NCBI GenBank assembly: GCA_035607415.1
Contig: DATNAQ010000101.1
Coordinates: forward strand, 83,241 to 147,240
Reading direction: 5' to 3'
Length of the DNA stretch: 64,000 nt
Origin: JAQBQH01 sp035607415
GTDB lineage: Bacteria > Myxococcota_A > Polyangia > Palsa-1104
Every line of letters starts with the position of its first letter. Positions within the stretch are counted from its first letter, which is position 1. Positions 1 to 11,508 of the stretch are shown here, piece after piece. The translations under genes were made by a program, and so were the position numbers. The notes under the pieces were generated by a model that was not told where the DNA came from, searched no databases, and saw nothing but the letters and a program-made list of their open reading frames with translations.

Positions 1-992
1 AGCGTCTCGATGAGCTCGACGAGCCGCTGCGTGTTGGCGGCGGCGATCTCGAGGCCGCGCCGCTGGCGCGCGTTGATCGGCCCGAGCGTGCCGCGCAGGA
101 GCAGATCGTTGTAGCCCTTGATGCTCACGAGGGGCGTGCGCAGCTCGTGCGACACGTTGGCCAAAAGCTGCGTCTTCAGCCGATCGAGCGAGGCACGCTC
201 GAGGTTGCGCTGCCGGATCTCCTCGAGCTGCTTGAGCGACGTGTTGTCGCGCGCCACGCCCTCGAGGACGTTGATGCGCCCGGCCGCGTCGCGCACGGGA
301 TAGAGCGACAGCTCGAGGAGCACGCGCTCGCCGCTCTTGGCGGTGAGCATGAGATCGAAGGTGCGCGCCGACATTTCCTGCAGCCGCGAGAAGCACGCCT
401 CCCACGCCGGGCGCTGCTCGGGCAGGATCAAGCTCGCGAACAGGTTGGGGTCGCGATAGAGCTCCTCGGGCGAGTAGCCGGTCAGCCGCTCGATGGCGCG
501 GTTGATGAACAGAATGCGCCCGGTCATCGCGTCGACGCGCAGGACCACGTCGGGGGCGTCGTCGACGAGCGCCTCGACGCTGCGCTCGCCGCCGCCGACC
601 GGCATGGACTGGCCGCTCGAGTCGACGGCGATGGCCATGAGGCCGCGGCCGCCGTCGGGCAGCGTGATCGCCGTGGTGGTCAGATCGAGCACGCGCCGCC
701 GCCCGTCGCCGCAGGCGGCCTCGATCCGATGGCGCAAGACGCCGCCCGAGTCGTAGAGCGGCAGCACCTCGCGCAGCGCCGCCTCGCGCTCGTGCGGCTC
801 GGGGAACAGCACCTCGAGCCAGCTCCGCTCGGTCAGCTGCTCCGGGCTCCAGCGCACGAGATCGAGGAACGCGCGGCTGGCAAACACGAGCCGGCCGGCC
901 GTCGACGCCGCCGATGCCAGCGGCGCGACGGCGAGCGCCTGCCATTGTGGCAGGCCCGCCAGCGCCGGATCGATGAACCCCCTGTCCGCCAT
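1..992 (-). CDS. PAS-domain sensor histidine kinase, C-terminal part missing (window edge)
   Basis: Translating the minus strand from the ATG at 992 gives 330 codons open to the window edge. The N-terminal 130 residues look like a degenerate PAS domain. A clearer PAS/PAC follows (about 140-260, with RILFINRAIERLTGYSPEEL), then a linker and a HisKA dimerisation helix with the phospho-acceptor box ANVSHELRTPLVSIKGY. The HATPase_c domain should lie beyond position 1. There is no transmembrane segment, so it is probably a cytosolic sensor. An AGGAGAGG Shine-Dalgarno stands just before the ATG, and only 24 nt separate it from the acyl-CoA ligase stop, so the two are probably co-transcribed. Signal and partner regulator are unknown. 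Family call is firm; start is well supported. Confidence 0.85.
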   Translation of the reverse strand, partial: MADRGFIDPALAGLPQWQALAVAPLASAASTAGRLVFASRAFLDLVRWSPEQLTERSWLEVLFPEPHEREAALREVLPLYDSGGVLRHRIEAACGDGRRRVLDLTTTAITLPDGGRGLMAIAVDSSGQSMPVGGGERSVEALVDDAPDVVLRVDAMTGRILFINRAIERLTGYSPEELYRDPNLFASLILPEQRPAWEACFSRLQEMSARTFDLMLTAKSGERVLLELSLYPVRDAAGRINVLEGVARDNTSLKQLEEIRQRNLERASLDRLKTQLLANVSHELRTPLVSIKGYNDLLLRGTLGPINARQRRGLEIAAANTQRLVELIET

Positions 993-1016
993 ACCCCGCC
1001 CCCCTCTCCTCTCAGC

Positions 1017-2930
1017 TCAGTTTGTGTAGAAGGCGTCGATGATGTCGTTGTACTTCTCGCTGGTGAACTTGCGCTTGACCTTCAAGGTCGGCGTCAGCTC
1101 ACCCGTGTCCTGCGAGAAATCATGCGGCAGGATCGCGAACTTCTTGATCGAAGAATAGCTCGGCTCGCGCGCGTTCAGCTCGTCGATGTACTTTTGTACG
1201 AGCGTACGCACCTTGTCCGACTGCGCCAGATCGCCGACGTTGCTGAAGGGGACGCTGTTGTCACGCGCCCACTTGCCGACGTTCTCCTCGTTGAGCGTGA
1301 CGAGCGCGACCAGATAGGGCCGCTTGTCGCCGTGCACCATCACTTGCGAAATGTACGGCGTCGCCTTGAGCGCGTTCTCGAGGTTCTGCGGCGCGATGTT
1401 CTTGCCGCCGGCGTTGACGATGATGTCCTTCTTGCGATCGGTGATGCGCACGATGCCATCTTCGATGACGCCGATGTCGCCGGTATGGAACCACCCCTCG
1501 GCGTCGATGACCTCGCGCGTGGCTTCGGGCTTGCCGTAGTACTCCTTCATCACCGAGCCGCCGCGGATGAGGATCTCGCCGTCCTCGGCGATCTTCACCT
1601 CGAGGCCGGGAACAGGCACACCGACCGAGCCGAAGGCGTACTTCTCGGGACGGTTGACGCAGCTGCCGGCGGTGGTCTCGGTGAGGCCGTAGCCCTCGAG
1701 GATGAGGATCCCGGCGGCGTGGAAGAACTCGGCGATCTCGCGCGAGAGCGGCGCGCCGCCCGACACCAGGAAGCGGATTCTGCCGCCCAAAACCGATTGG
1801 ATTTTGTGAAAAACCAATCGGGTTGCGATGCGATTCTTGAGCGTCAGCCCGAGGGGAACCGGTTGGTGGCGCTGCTTGTATTTGGATACCTGCTTGCCGA
1901 CCGAGAATGCCCAATCGAAGATGCGCTGCTTGCCGGGCGGGGCGGCGTTGCGGTTGCCGAGGATGCCGAGATAGACCTTCTCGAGCACGCGCGGCACCGC
2001 GCACATGAAGCTCGGCCGCACCTCGCCGAGGTTGTCCTTGATCTTGGCGATCGACTCGGCGAACGCGATGCGCGAGCCTTTGCAGATCGTCGTCCACTCG
2101 AGGATCTTGGCGAAGATGTGCGCCATCGGCAGGAACAAGAGCTGCTCGTCCGCCTCGTCGACGGGCAGCACCTCGCGCATCGAGTCGCACTCCCAGACGA
2201 TGTTCTTGTGCGTGAGCACGACGCCCTTGGGCGGGCCGGTGGTGCCCGAGGTGTAGACGAAGGTGAAGCTGTCGTCGGCCTTGATCTCGGCCCAGCGCTT
2301 CTCGAGCTCGCCGGCGTGCGCGCCGAGCCACTTGTCACCCTCGATGCGCAGCTCGCCGAGCGAGATCAGCCACGCCTTGTCGCCGGGCTGGGTGACGTCC
2401 TCGAGCTTGAGCTCGGTGCGGCCCTGCGCGTCGGGCTTCTCGAGCTTGCAGCTGGCGTCGAAGTAAACGACCTTGACGACGTCCTTCATCTTGTCGCGCT
2501 CGGCCATGACCTTCTGCAGCTGCGCCGGATTCTCGACGAAGACTACCTTGGCGCCCGAGTCGTTGATGATGTACTCGCACTCGTGCGGCAGGTTCGACTG
2601 ATAGATCGGTACCGTCACGCCGCCGGCCATGAGGATGCCGATGTCGCAGTAGAGCCACTCGGGCCGCGTGTTGGCGAGGATGCACGAGCGCTCGCCCTTG
2701 CCGACGCCGAGCGCCAAGAGGCCCGCCGCGATCTGGCGCGAGGCCTTGTCCCAGTCGGCCCAGGTGGCAGTGCGCCAGCTGCCGCTCTCCTTCCATTTCA
2801 AGACGGCCACCTGCGCCGATGCCTTGACGCGATCGTTGAACATCACCACGCCGTTCTGCACGCTGAGCGGCCGCTCGGTCGTCTTGGGTGCAGAAGGCTT
2901 CGCCGTCGCCGCCACGTTCGCTGTCTCCAT
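1017..2930 (-). CDS. long-chain fatty-acid--CoA ligase (AMP-forming)
   Basis: 637 aa if started at the ATG at 2930 (METANVAAT). A longer reading to 3056 would run into the divergent gene and is unlikely. The ANL-superfamily signatures are in order: P-loop YTSGTTGPPKG (226-236), GYGLTETT (413-420), HTGD (482-485) and the hinge ITDRKKDIIVNAGGKN (496-511). This combination and length fit long-chain acyl-CoA synthetases of the FadD15/ACSL type, which activate fatty acids with ATP and CoA for lipid synthesis or beta-oxidation. It leads a probable two-gene unit with the histidine kinase. Residues 363-381 are encoded by an AT-rich, hairpin-forming stretch (1789-1824) unlike the rest of the gene (see findings). 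Substrate chain length cannot be read from sequence. Confidence 0.93.
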   Translation of the reverse strand: METANVAATAKPSAPKTTERPLSVQNGVVMFNDRVKASAQVAVLKWKESGSWRTATWADWDKASRQIAAGLLALGVGKGERSCILANTRPEWLYCDIGILMAGGVTVPIYQSNLPHECEYIINDSGAKVVFVENPAQLQKVMAERDKMKDVVKVVYFDASCKLEKPDAQGRTELKLEDVTQPGDKAWLISLGELRIEGDKWLGAHAGELEKRWAEIKADDSFTFVYTSGTTGPPKGVVLTHKNIVWECDSMREVLPVDEADEQLLFLPMAHIFAKILEWTTICKGSRIAFAESIAKIKDNLGEVRPSFMCAVPRVLEKVYLGILGNRNAAPPGKQRIFDWAFSVGKQVSKYKQRHQPVPLGLTLKNRIATRLVFHKIQSVLGGRIRFLVSGGAPLSREIAEFFHAAGILILEGYGLTETTAGSCVNRPEKYAFGSVGVPVPGLEVKIAEDGEILIRGGSVMKEYYGKPEATREVIDAEGWFHTGDIGVIEDGIVRITDRKKDIIVNAGGKNIAPQNLENALKATPYISQVMVHGDKRPYLVALVTLNEENVGKWARDNSVPFSNVGDLAQSDKVRTLVQKYIDELNAREPSYSSIKKFAILPHDFSQDTGELTPTLKVKRKFTSEKYNDIIDAFYTN

Positions 2931-2938
2931 GATGATCG

Positions 2939-2968
2939 TTTTTACCGCGAAGAGGGCCGCACCAGCAA
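2939..2968 (-). promoter_or_regulatory. putative promoter of the acyl-CoA ligase gene
   Basis: On the minus strand TTGCTG (2968-2963), an 18-nt spacer and TAAAAA (2944-2939) precede the ATG by 8 nt, which predicts little or no 5' leader. No Shine-Dalgarno is visible. Inferred from consensus resemblance only. Confidence 0.4.
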
Positions 2969-2973
2969 CCGTA

Positions 2974-2982
2974 TGGTACTCT
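2974..2982 (+). promoter_or_regulatory. putative extended -10 promoter of the UbiB-family gene
   Basis: TGgTACTCT (TG at 2974-2975, hexamer 2977-2982) ends 13 nt before the ATG at 2996. A GAGGA Shine-Dalgarno overlaps at 2983-2987. No convincing -35. Confidence 0.4.
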
Positions 2983-2995
2983 GAGGATCCGACTG

Positions 2996-4279
2996 ATGAG
3001 CACCGTGCGGTTCGGGTTACGCGCCTTGGCGATTTTTTCGCTGGTGCTGTTCGCACTGGCGCGTTTCTACGTCGGCTGGGTGCTCTTGCTTATCGCGTTC
3101 CAACCAAAGGCGCGACGTCAGGAGTGGTTCGCCAGCACCGTCGTGGGCTTGTTCCGCGCGCTGGGAGCGACGTTCGTCAAGGTCGGGCAGATCATGTCGA
3201 CGCGGCCCGACCTGTTTCCGCCGCACGTGATCCGCGCGCTCGAGACGCTGCAGGACAACGTGGGACCGTTCGCGTGGGAGAACGTGCAGCAGACGTTCGT
3301 CGAGGATCTCGGCAAGTTGCCCGAGGAGCTGTTCACCGAGATCTCGCCGGTGCCGATCGCGTCGGCGTCGGTGGCGCAGGTGCACAAGGCGCGCTTGAAG
3401 GACGGGCGCGTGGTGGCCGTCAAGGTGCGGCGGCCGAAGCTCGACGAGCTGGTCGCATTCGACCTGAAGGTGATGCGTGGCTTTGCGCGCGCGATGTCGT
3501 TGGTGCCGTCGATTGGCCTGTTGGCGCCGGTCGAGAGCGTCGAGGAGTTCGGCCGCGGCATCTCGATGCAGCTCGACTTCACCATCGAGGCGCGCAACAA
3601 TCGCAAGTTCACCGAGAACTTCAAGGACGATCGCGACGTCATCTTTCCGGCGCTGATCGAGGGGCTGTGCTCGCGGCGCGTCCTGACGATGGAGTACATC
3701 GACGGGACGAAGATCCTGAACTTCCGGCAAACGCCGTCGGATCCGAAGCGGCTGGCGCAGATCGGGTTCCGCGTGATGCTCAAGATGGTGTTCGCCGACG
3801 GGTTCGTGCACGCGGACCTGCATCCGGGGAACATCTTCATCACGCGCGATGATCGCGTGGCGATCCTCGACCTCGGCCTCGTCGGTGAGCTCGACGGGCG
3901 GCATCGCGAAGGCTTCGCGCGCTACTTCGCGGCGTGGGCGCAGGGCGACGGCAAGACGATGGCGGCGCTCATGGCCGAGCTGTCGCCGGGACGCAAGATC
4001 CCCGACTACGCCGGGTTCGAGGCGGCGGTGGTGGCGTTCGTGCAGAAGTACTACGGCAAGCGGCTCGGCGAGGTGCAGGTGTCGCTGGTGTTCATGGACA
4101 TGATGAACATCCTGCGCAAGTACCGCGTGCGCGCCAATCCGACGTTCACGCTGGTGAACATCGCGATCGCGGTGACCGAGGGCATCGGCAAGCAGCTCGA
4201 TCCCGACGTCGATCTGATGGCGACGGCGCTGCCGTTCTTCGCGCGCTTCAACTTCTTCGCGCCGGGGGCGGTCGGCTGA
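2996..4279 (+). CDS. UbiB/ABC1 (AarF) family atypical kinase
   Basis: 427 aa. A hydrophobic N-terminal segment (about 8-35) is followed by the family hallmarks: KxGQ motif in FVKVGQIMSTRPDLFP (62-65), alanine-rich nucleotide loop IASASVAQVHKA (121-132), conserved Lys in AVKV (143), catalytic loop HADLHPGN (272-279) and metal-binding DLGL (292-295). UbiB proteins are protein-kinase-like ATPases that support isoprenoid quinone biosynthesis or other lipid traffic at the membrane. No other ubi/men genes are nearby, so the actual lipid substrate is open. The downstream membrane-protein gene overlaps its stop codon, which suggests co-transcription. The ATG has a GAGGA 8 nt upstream. Confidence 0.93.
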   Translation: MSTVRFGLRALAIFSLVLFALARFYVGWVLLLIAFQPKARRQEWFASTVVGLFRALGATFVKVGQIMSTRPDLFPPHVIRALETLQDNVGPFAWENVQQTFVEDLGKLPEELFTEISPVPIASASVAQVHKARLKDGRVVAVKVRRPKLDELVAFDLKVMRGFARAMSLVPSIGLLAPVESVEEFGRGISMQLDFTIEARNNRKFTENFKDDRDVIFPALIEGLCSRRVLTMEYIDGTKILNFRQTPSDPKRLAQIGFRVMLKMVFADGFVHADLHPGNIFITRDDRVAILDLGLVGELDGRHREGFARYFAAWAQGDGKTMAALMAELSPGRKIPDYAGFEAAVVAFVQKYYGKRLGEVQVSLVFMDMMNILRKYRVRANPTFTLVNIAIAVTEGIGKQLDPDVDLMATALPFFARFNFFAPGAVG

Positions 4280-5604
4280 AGACGCGGGCGGCGGCGGCAT
4301 ACGTCGTCGTCGCCGTGGCGATCGTGGTGGCGTACCACGGCGCGCTCAGCGCCGGGTTCGTGCTCGACGACTACCATTTGATCCTCGAGCATCGCGAGCT
4401 CGGCGTGGGCGCGATCCCGCGCCTCTTCTGGCGGGCGTACGAGTCGGGGAACGGCGCGTTCTATCGGCCGTTGTCGACGGCGAGCTTCGCCGTCGATCGC
4501 TCGCTGTTCGGGCTGTGGGCGCCGGCGTATCACGCGCACAACCTGCTGTGGCACGCGGCGGCGTCGCTGGCGCTGTTGTGGCTGCTCGGCAAGATGGTGT
4601 CGTCGCGGGCGGCGTTCGCGGCGGCGCTCGTGTTCGCGCTGCACCCGGTGCACACCGAGGCGGTGACCGGCGTGTTCGGACGGTCGGAGCTGATGGCGGC
4701 GACGTTCGTGATCGTGGGCATCGGGCTGTGGCTCGACGGGCGGCGCGCCCTCGCCGCGCTCGCCTACTTCGCGGCGCTGGCGTCCAAAGAGAGCGGCGTA
4801 ACGCTGCCGCTGGTGGCGCTCCTCGTCGAGCGGATGACGCGGCCCGAGCTGCGTTGGCGCGCGGCGCTCGAGCGCATGTGGCCGCTCGCGGTGGCGTTCG
4901 TCGTCTACGCCGCGCTGCGCGCGCATGCGCTCGCGGGTACGGGCGAGACGCTGCCGCCGCCGGCCGAGTACTTCGCGGGGCTGTCGTGGGGGCGCGCGAC
5001 GGTGACGGCGCTCGACGTGCTCGGGCGCGACCTCGGCCTGCTGGTGTGGCCGCATCCGCTGTGCGCCGACTACTCGTATCCGGCGCTGCCGGTCGGGTCG
5101 CTCGGTGGGGCGGCGCGCACGCTGGCGATCCTCGTCGCCGCGGTCGTCGTCGCGCGGCGCTCGCACGTCGTCGCGCTCGCGCTCGGCTGGTTCGCGATCA
5201 CGATTTTGCCGGTCTCGAATCTGGTGGTGCACATCGGCGTGCTCTTGGCCGAGCGCCTGTTGTATCTGCCGTCGGTGTCGGTGTGCCTGGTCGCCGGCGC
5301 GGCGCTGGCGGCGGTGGCCGAGCGCGCGCGCCCGGCGGTGGCCGCGACGGCGACGACGGCGGTGGCGCTCACGCTCGCGACGCTGACGATGGCGCGCAAC
5401 GTCGACTGGCAGACCCCGTTGGCGCTGTGGCGCGACACGGTGGCAAAGCAGCCGAGGAGCGCGCTCGCGCACGGCAACCTGGGGCTGTCGTGCGTCGTCG
5501 TCGGCGATCGCGAGTGCGCGCGAAGGGAGCTGGAGGCGGCGGTGGCGTTGGAGCCGCAGCGTGGGGATTTTCGGCAGGCGCTGGAGCAGCTGTCGTCGCG
5601 GTAG
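4276..5604 (+). CDS. TMTC-like polytopic membrane protein with C-terminal TPR
   Basis: About 442 aa, many hydrophobic segments, then a soluble TPR-like tail (LAHGNLGLSCVVVGDRECARRELEAA). A first luminal/periplasmic loop with FVLDDYHLI, then YRPLSTASFAVDRSLFGLWAP and LHPVHTEAVTGVFGRSELMAA, matches the layout of TMTC/GT-C type integral-membrane glycosyltransferase-like proteins. No ATG or GTG stands at the natural N terminus. The reading that keeps a positively charged start (LKTRAAAAYVVV) begins at CTG 4276, whose bases overlap the upstream TGA (CTGA). The alternative GTG 4315 would remove half of the first membrane helix. Role and sugar donor are unknown. Family call is moderate; start is uncertain. 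Confidence 0.72.
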   Translation: MKTRAAAAYVVVAVAIVVAYHGALSAGFVLDDYHLILEHRELGVGAIPRLFWRAYESGNGAFYRPLSTASFAVDRSLFGLWAPAYHAHNLLWHAAASLALLWLLGKMVSSRAAFAAALVFALHPVHTEAVTGVFGRSELMAATFVIVGIGLWLDGRRALAALAYFAALASKESGVTLPLVALLVERMTRPELRWRAALERMWPLAVAFVVYAALRAHALAGTGETLPPPAEYFAGLSWGRATVTALDVLGRDLGLLVWPHPLCADYSYPALPVGSLGGAARTLAILVAAVVVARRSHVVALALGWFAITILPVSNLVVHIGVLLAERLLYLPSVSVCLVAGAALAAVAERARPAVAATATTAVALTLATLTMARNVDWQTPLALWRDTVAKQPRSALAHGNLGLSCVVVGDRECARRELEAAVALEPQRGDFRQALEQLSSR

Positions 5605-5762
5605 GTTTATCGCGGGCGCTCTTCCAGATTTGCGTGGCGCCTGTGCCGTGATTCTGTTCGCCCGCGCCGGCGGCCAACCTAATCGCACATCCTCGACGAC
5701 AGCGTGTCCACCTCTACCACCGGGCCAAACGCGAACAACCCACGCGCATCGGGCCCCCACAC
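5605..5762. other. convergent intergenic gap, no gene seen
   Basis: 158 nt between the TMTC-like gene and the convergent lipoprotein gene. No ORF with coding character, RNA gene or strong hairpin was recognised. Confidence 0.5.
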
Positions 5763-6224
5763 CTACTGCCCACTCGCCTCCACCCCGACGTGCCAATAGG
5801 TCCACGACTCCGACTCGCCGCACCGCTGCGGCTCGTGCCCGGCGTGGCGATACCGGACCACCGGTAGCAGCGCCAGCCGAACGCCGGCGCCGCCGCCGGG
5901 GGCGCCGGTCGGCAGGACCACGCGGCCGGCGAGCGTGGCGCCGAGGCGGAAGCCGAAGTGCGGCGATTCGCCGAGGGCGTCGAGCCCGACGCCGAGGCCT
6001 ACGTGACCGGCATCGCCGCGCGCACGCGCCCGCTCGTCGGCGGCGCCGGAGACGTCGGCCGAGACGAGGATGGCGGCGGCGCCGTGGCGATAGGTGTCAC
6101 CGAGGGCCACGCCGACGGTGAGCATGGCTCCCCACCGGCCGTTGCTGTCGACGGTCGGCGCGATCCCGAGCCGGCCCGAAGCCGCACAGCCCGCGCTCAA
6201 CGCGACGAGAAAAGCGAAGCGCAC
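5763..6224 (-). CDS. small hypothetical lipoprotein
   Basis: 153 aa from GTG 6224. The N terminus MRFAFLVALSAGC is a short lipoprotein signal with lipobox LSAGC, lipidated Cys13. The mature part is Gly/Ala-rich with alternating hydrophobic stretches (FGFRLGATLAGRVVLPTG, VRLALLPVVRYRHAG) that resemble a small beta-rich outer-membrane or periplasmic protein. Two cysteines are present after the lipobox region. I do not recognise a family. It stands alone, convergent to the TMTC-like gene and divergent from the kinase operon. The AT-rich TTTTGC region just upstream may hold its promoter but no clear -10/-35 is seen. Confidence 0.65.
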   Translation of the reverse strand: MRFAFLVALSAGCAASGRLGIAPTVDSNGRWGAMLTVGVALGDTYRHGAAAILVSADVSGAADERARARGDAGHVGLGVGLDALGESPHFGFRLGATLAGRVVLPTGAPGGGAGVRLALLPVVRYRHAGHEPQRCGESESWTYWHVGVEASGQ

Positions 6225-6258
6225 TCTTTTGCTACGTCGTGCGCCGCATCACTTGACC

Positions 6259-6288
6259 ACCGTGACGAAGAGATCAGACCGTCACGGT
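6259..6288. promoter_or_regulatory. 8-bp inverted repeat upstream of kinase operon promoter
   Basis: ACCGTGAC (6259-6266) and GTCACGGT (6281-6288) are perfect complements separated by 14 nt. The right arm abuts the proposed -35, so a protein bound here would affect the downstream promoter. It could equally be an RNA hairpin for the divergent transcript. Confidence 0.4.
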
Positions 6289-6317
6289 TGTCGTACCACC
6301 CCGATCGGCGCTAAAAT
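6288..6317 (+). promoter_or_regulatory. putative sigma70-type promoter of the kinase/TPR/FHA-activator operon
   Basis: TTGTCG (6288-6293), 18-nt spacer, TAAAAT (6312-6317), a 5/6 match to the -10 consensus. Predicted start near 6324 leaves a leader of about 28 nt with GAGGGG before the ATG at 6352. Confidence 0.5.
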
Positions 6318-6351
6318 CGGGAGGTTCGGCGAGGGGTCTGACACCGTTGCC

Positions 6352-8153
<1,802 letters not shown>

Positions 8154-8157
<4 letters not shown>

Positions 8158-9067
8158 AGGGAGCGGTGCTCGCCCTCGTCGTCCTCGTCGCCAGCGTCGC
8201 CGCCGCCGATCCGTCACGCAACCCGCGCGACTCGCTCGACGTGGGGCGCACTGCCTACGATCGCGGCGACTACAAGCGCGCCATCGACACCATCAATCCC
8301 CTGCTCTACCCGTCGATCGAGCTCGGCACCGAGGAGGACGTGGTCGCCGCGCACAAGCTTTTGGCGCTCTCCTACTTCTTCGTCAACAAGCAGAAGGAAG
8401 CGGAAGACGAGGTCACCTCGCTGCTCGCGCTCAGGCCCACGTATCAGCTCGATCCGATCGTCGATCCGCCCGTCGCCGTGCGCTTCTTCGAGGACGTGCG
8501 GCACCGCCAGTCCGATCGCATCAACGCGCTCAAGAAACGCGAGCTCGAGGATTCGGAGCGCGCCCACAAAGAAGAAGAGCGCCGCCTCGCCGAGGCGCGC
8601 GCCAAGGCCGAGCGCGTCTATGTCGACCGCGTCGTCGAGAAGCACAGCCGCCTGATCGCGCTCTTGCCCTTCGGCGCCGGCCAGGCGCAGAACGGCCAGA
8701 CCAAGAAGGCGATCGCCTTCGGCGTGTCCGAGGGCGTGCTCGCGGCAGCGTCGATCGTCTCGTACTTCACGCTGCAGTATCGCTATCCGGTCAATCCGTC
8801 GACGGGACACCAGCAGTTTCCCGCCGCCGAGCAGAACACGGCGACCGCGCTCATCACCCTGCAGCTCGCCGCCGGCGCCGCCTTCTGGGCGACGGTGGCG
8901 TGGGGCATCCTCGACGCGCAGCTCCTGTTCAAGCGCGAGGTGGTCGTCGACACGCGCGAGCGCTCGACGGCGCTGCCGGCACCACCGCCGCCGAAGCACA
9001 AACCGAAACATTCGTCGATCTCGATCATCCCGACGCTTGGCGGCGTCGGAGTCGTGGGGACATTCTG

Positions 9068-9068
<1 letters not shown>
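8154..9068 (+). CDS. exported TPR-like protein of the kinase operon
   Basis: 304 aa from ATG 8154, overlapping the kinase stop (ATGA). A signal peptide (MKGAVLALVVLVASVAAADP) precedes TPR-like helices (DVGRTAYDRGDYKRAIDTI), a charged coiled coil (about 130-165, KKRELEDSERAHKEEERRLAEARAKAE) and two hydrophobic segments (about 185-205 and 225-250). It is therefore probably held in the inner membrane with its TPR part in the periplasm. The C terminus is Pro/Lys-rich. No enzyme motif is seen. Given its position between a PEGA-domain kinase and an FHA-domain activator it may be the sensory partner of the kinase; this is inference from context. The next gene starts inside its stop codon. Confidence 0.8.
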
Positions 9069-10891
<1,823 letters not shown>

Positions 10892-10896
10892 CTCCC

Positions 10897-10933
10897 TGAC
10901 ATCGGTGTCACAGCGACGGGGGTTGGACAACCC
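10897..10933. terminator. two short inverted repeats after the kinase/activator operon
   Basis: TGACA-TCGG-TGTCA (10897-10910) and GGGTT-GGAC-AACCC (10920-10933) are perfect short stems between the activator stop and the next ATG. No T-run follows, so they could be attenuators or operators as well as a weak terminator. Confidence 0.3.
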
Positions 10934-10938
10934 GTAAC

Positions 10939-11508
10939 ATGCTGGAACCCAAGCGCATAGTTACCCGCCAGCGGGTGGCACGGCGGGTGCTCCGTCTGGC
11001 CGTCGGAATCGTGTCCAACGCGGCGCTCTACGGCATCGTCATCTGGTCGATCGGGTGCATCATCCCGACGCCGCTCGATCGCGCGCCGCAGCCGACCAAC
11101 TACAGCCCGGTGTTCGTGACCTCGTCGATCAATCCACCGTTCGGCCCGGTGACGCTGCCCATCCGCAGCCTGTCGACGCTGGCGCTGGCGGCGACCGATC
11201 CCAACCCGGACGACACGCTGGTCGTGCACCTCTTCGAGCCCGACCTGACGACGCCGGGAAGCTTCACCCTCGTCGACGCCACCGGCGCGACGCTGGCGCG
11301 GCCGACGACGCCCGACAACGAAGATCCCAACCTGCGCATCGGTGCCATCGATTCGGGCGTGTGCCTGAACGCCGCCGATCAGACCAAGTTCGATCTCTAC
11401 GCCATCGTCGCCGATCGGTCGTTCAACGCCCCCAGCAACAATCCCACGCACGCCGACGGCGGGCTCACCGACGCCAACCACTGGGAGGTCACGTGCTCGA
11501 GCATGTGA
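10939..11508 (+). CDS. membrane-anchored hypothetical protein
   Basis: 189 aa. A basic N terminus (RIVTRQRVARRVLR) precedes one hydrophobic segment ending in WSIGC at residue 40. This could be an unusually long lipoprotein signal or a signal anchor. The rest is a beta-rich extracytoplasmic domain with TDPNPDDTLVVHLFEPD, followed by a Cys-containing segment (SGVCLNAADQ) and a C-terminal VTCSSM, so the two late cysteines may form a disulphide. No family recognised. The start of the next gene lies inside this one and both look exported, so they are probably one transcription unit coding for surface partners. Confidence 0.65.
   Translation: MLEPKRIVTRQRVARRVLRLAVGIVSNAALYGIVIWSIGCIIPTPLDRAPQPTNYSPVFVTSSINPPFGPVTLPIRSLSTLALAATDPNPDDTLVVHLFEPDLTTPGSFTLVDATGATLARPTTPDNEDPNLRIGAIDSGVCLNAADQTKFDLYAIVADRSFNAPSNNPTHADGGLTDANHWEVTCSSM

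Noticed and set aside
147..2984. 945-codon plus-strand frame opposite the acyl-CoA ligase and histidine kinase
   Set aside because: It is antisense to genes with full enzyme motifs and has the low-information Arg/Leu/Asp composition typical of antisense frames in G+C-rich DNA.
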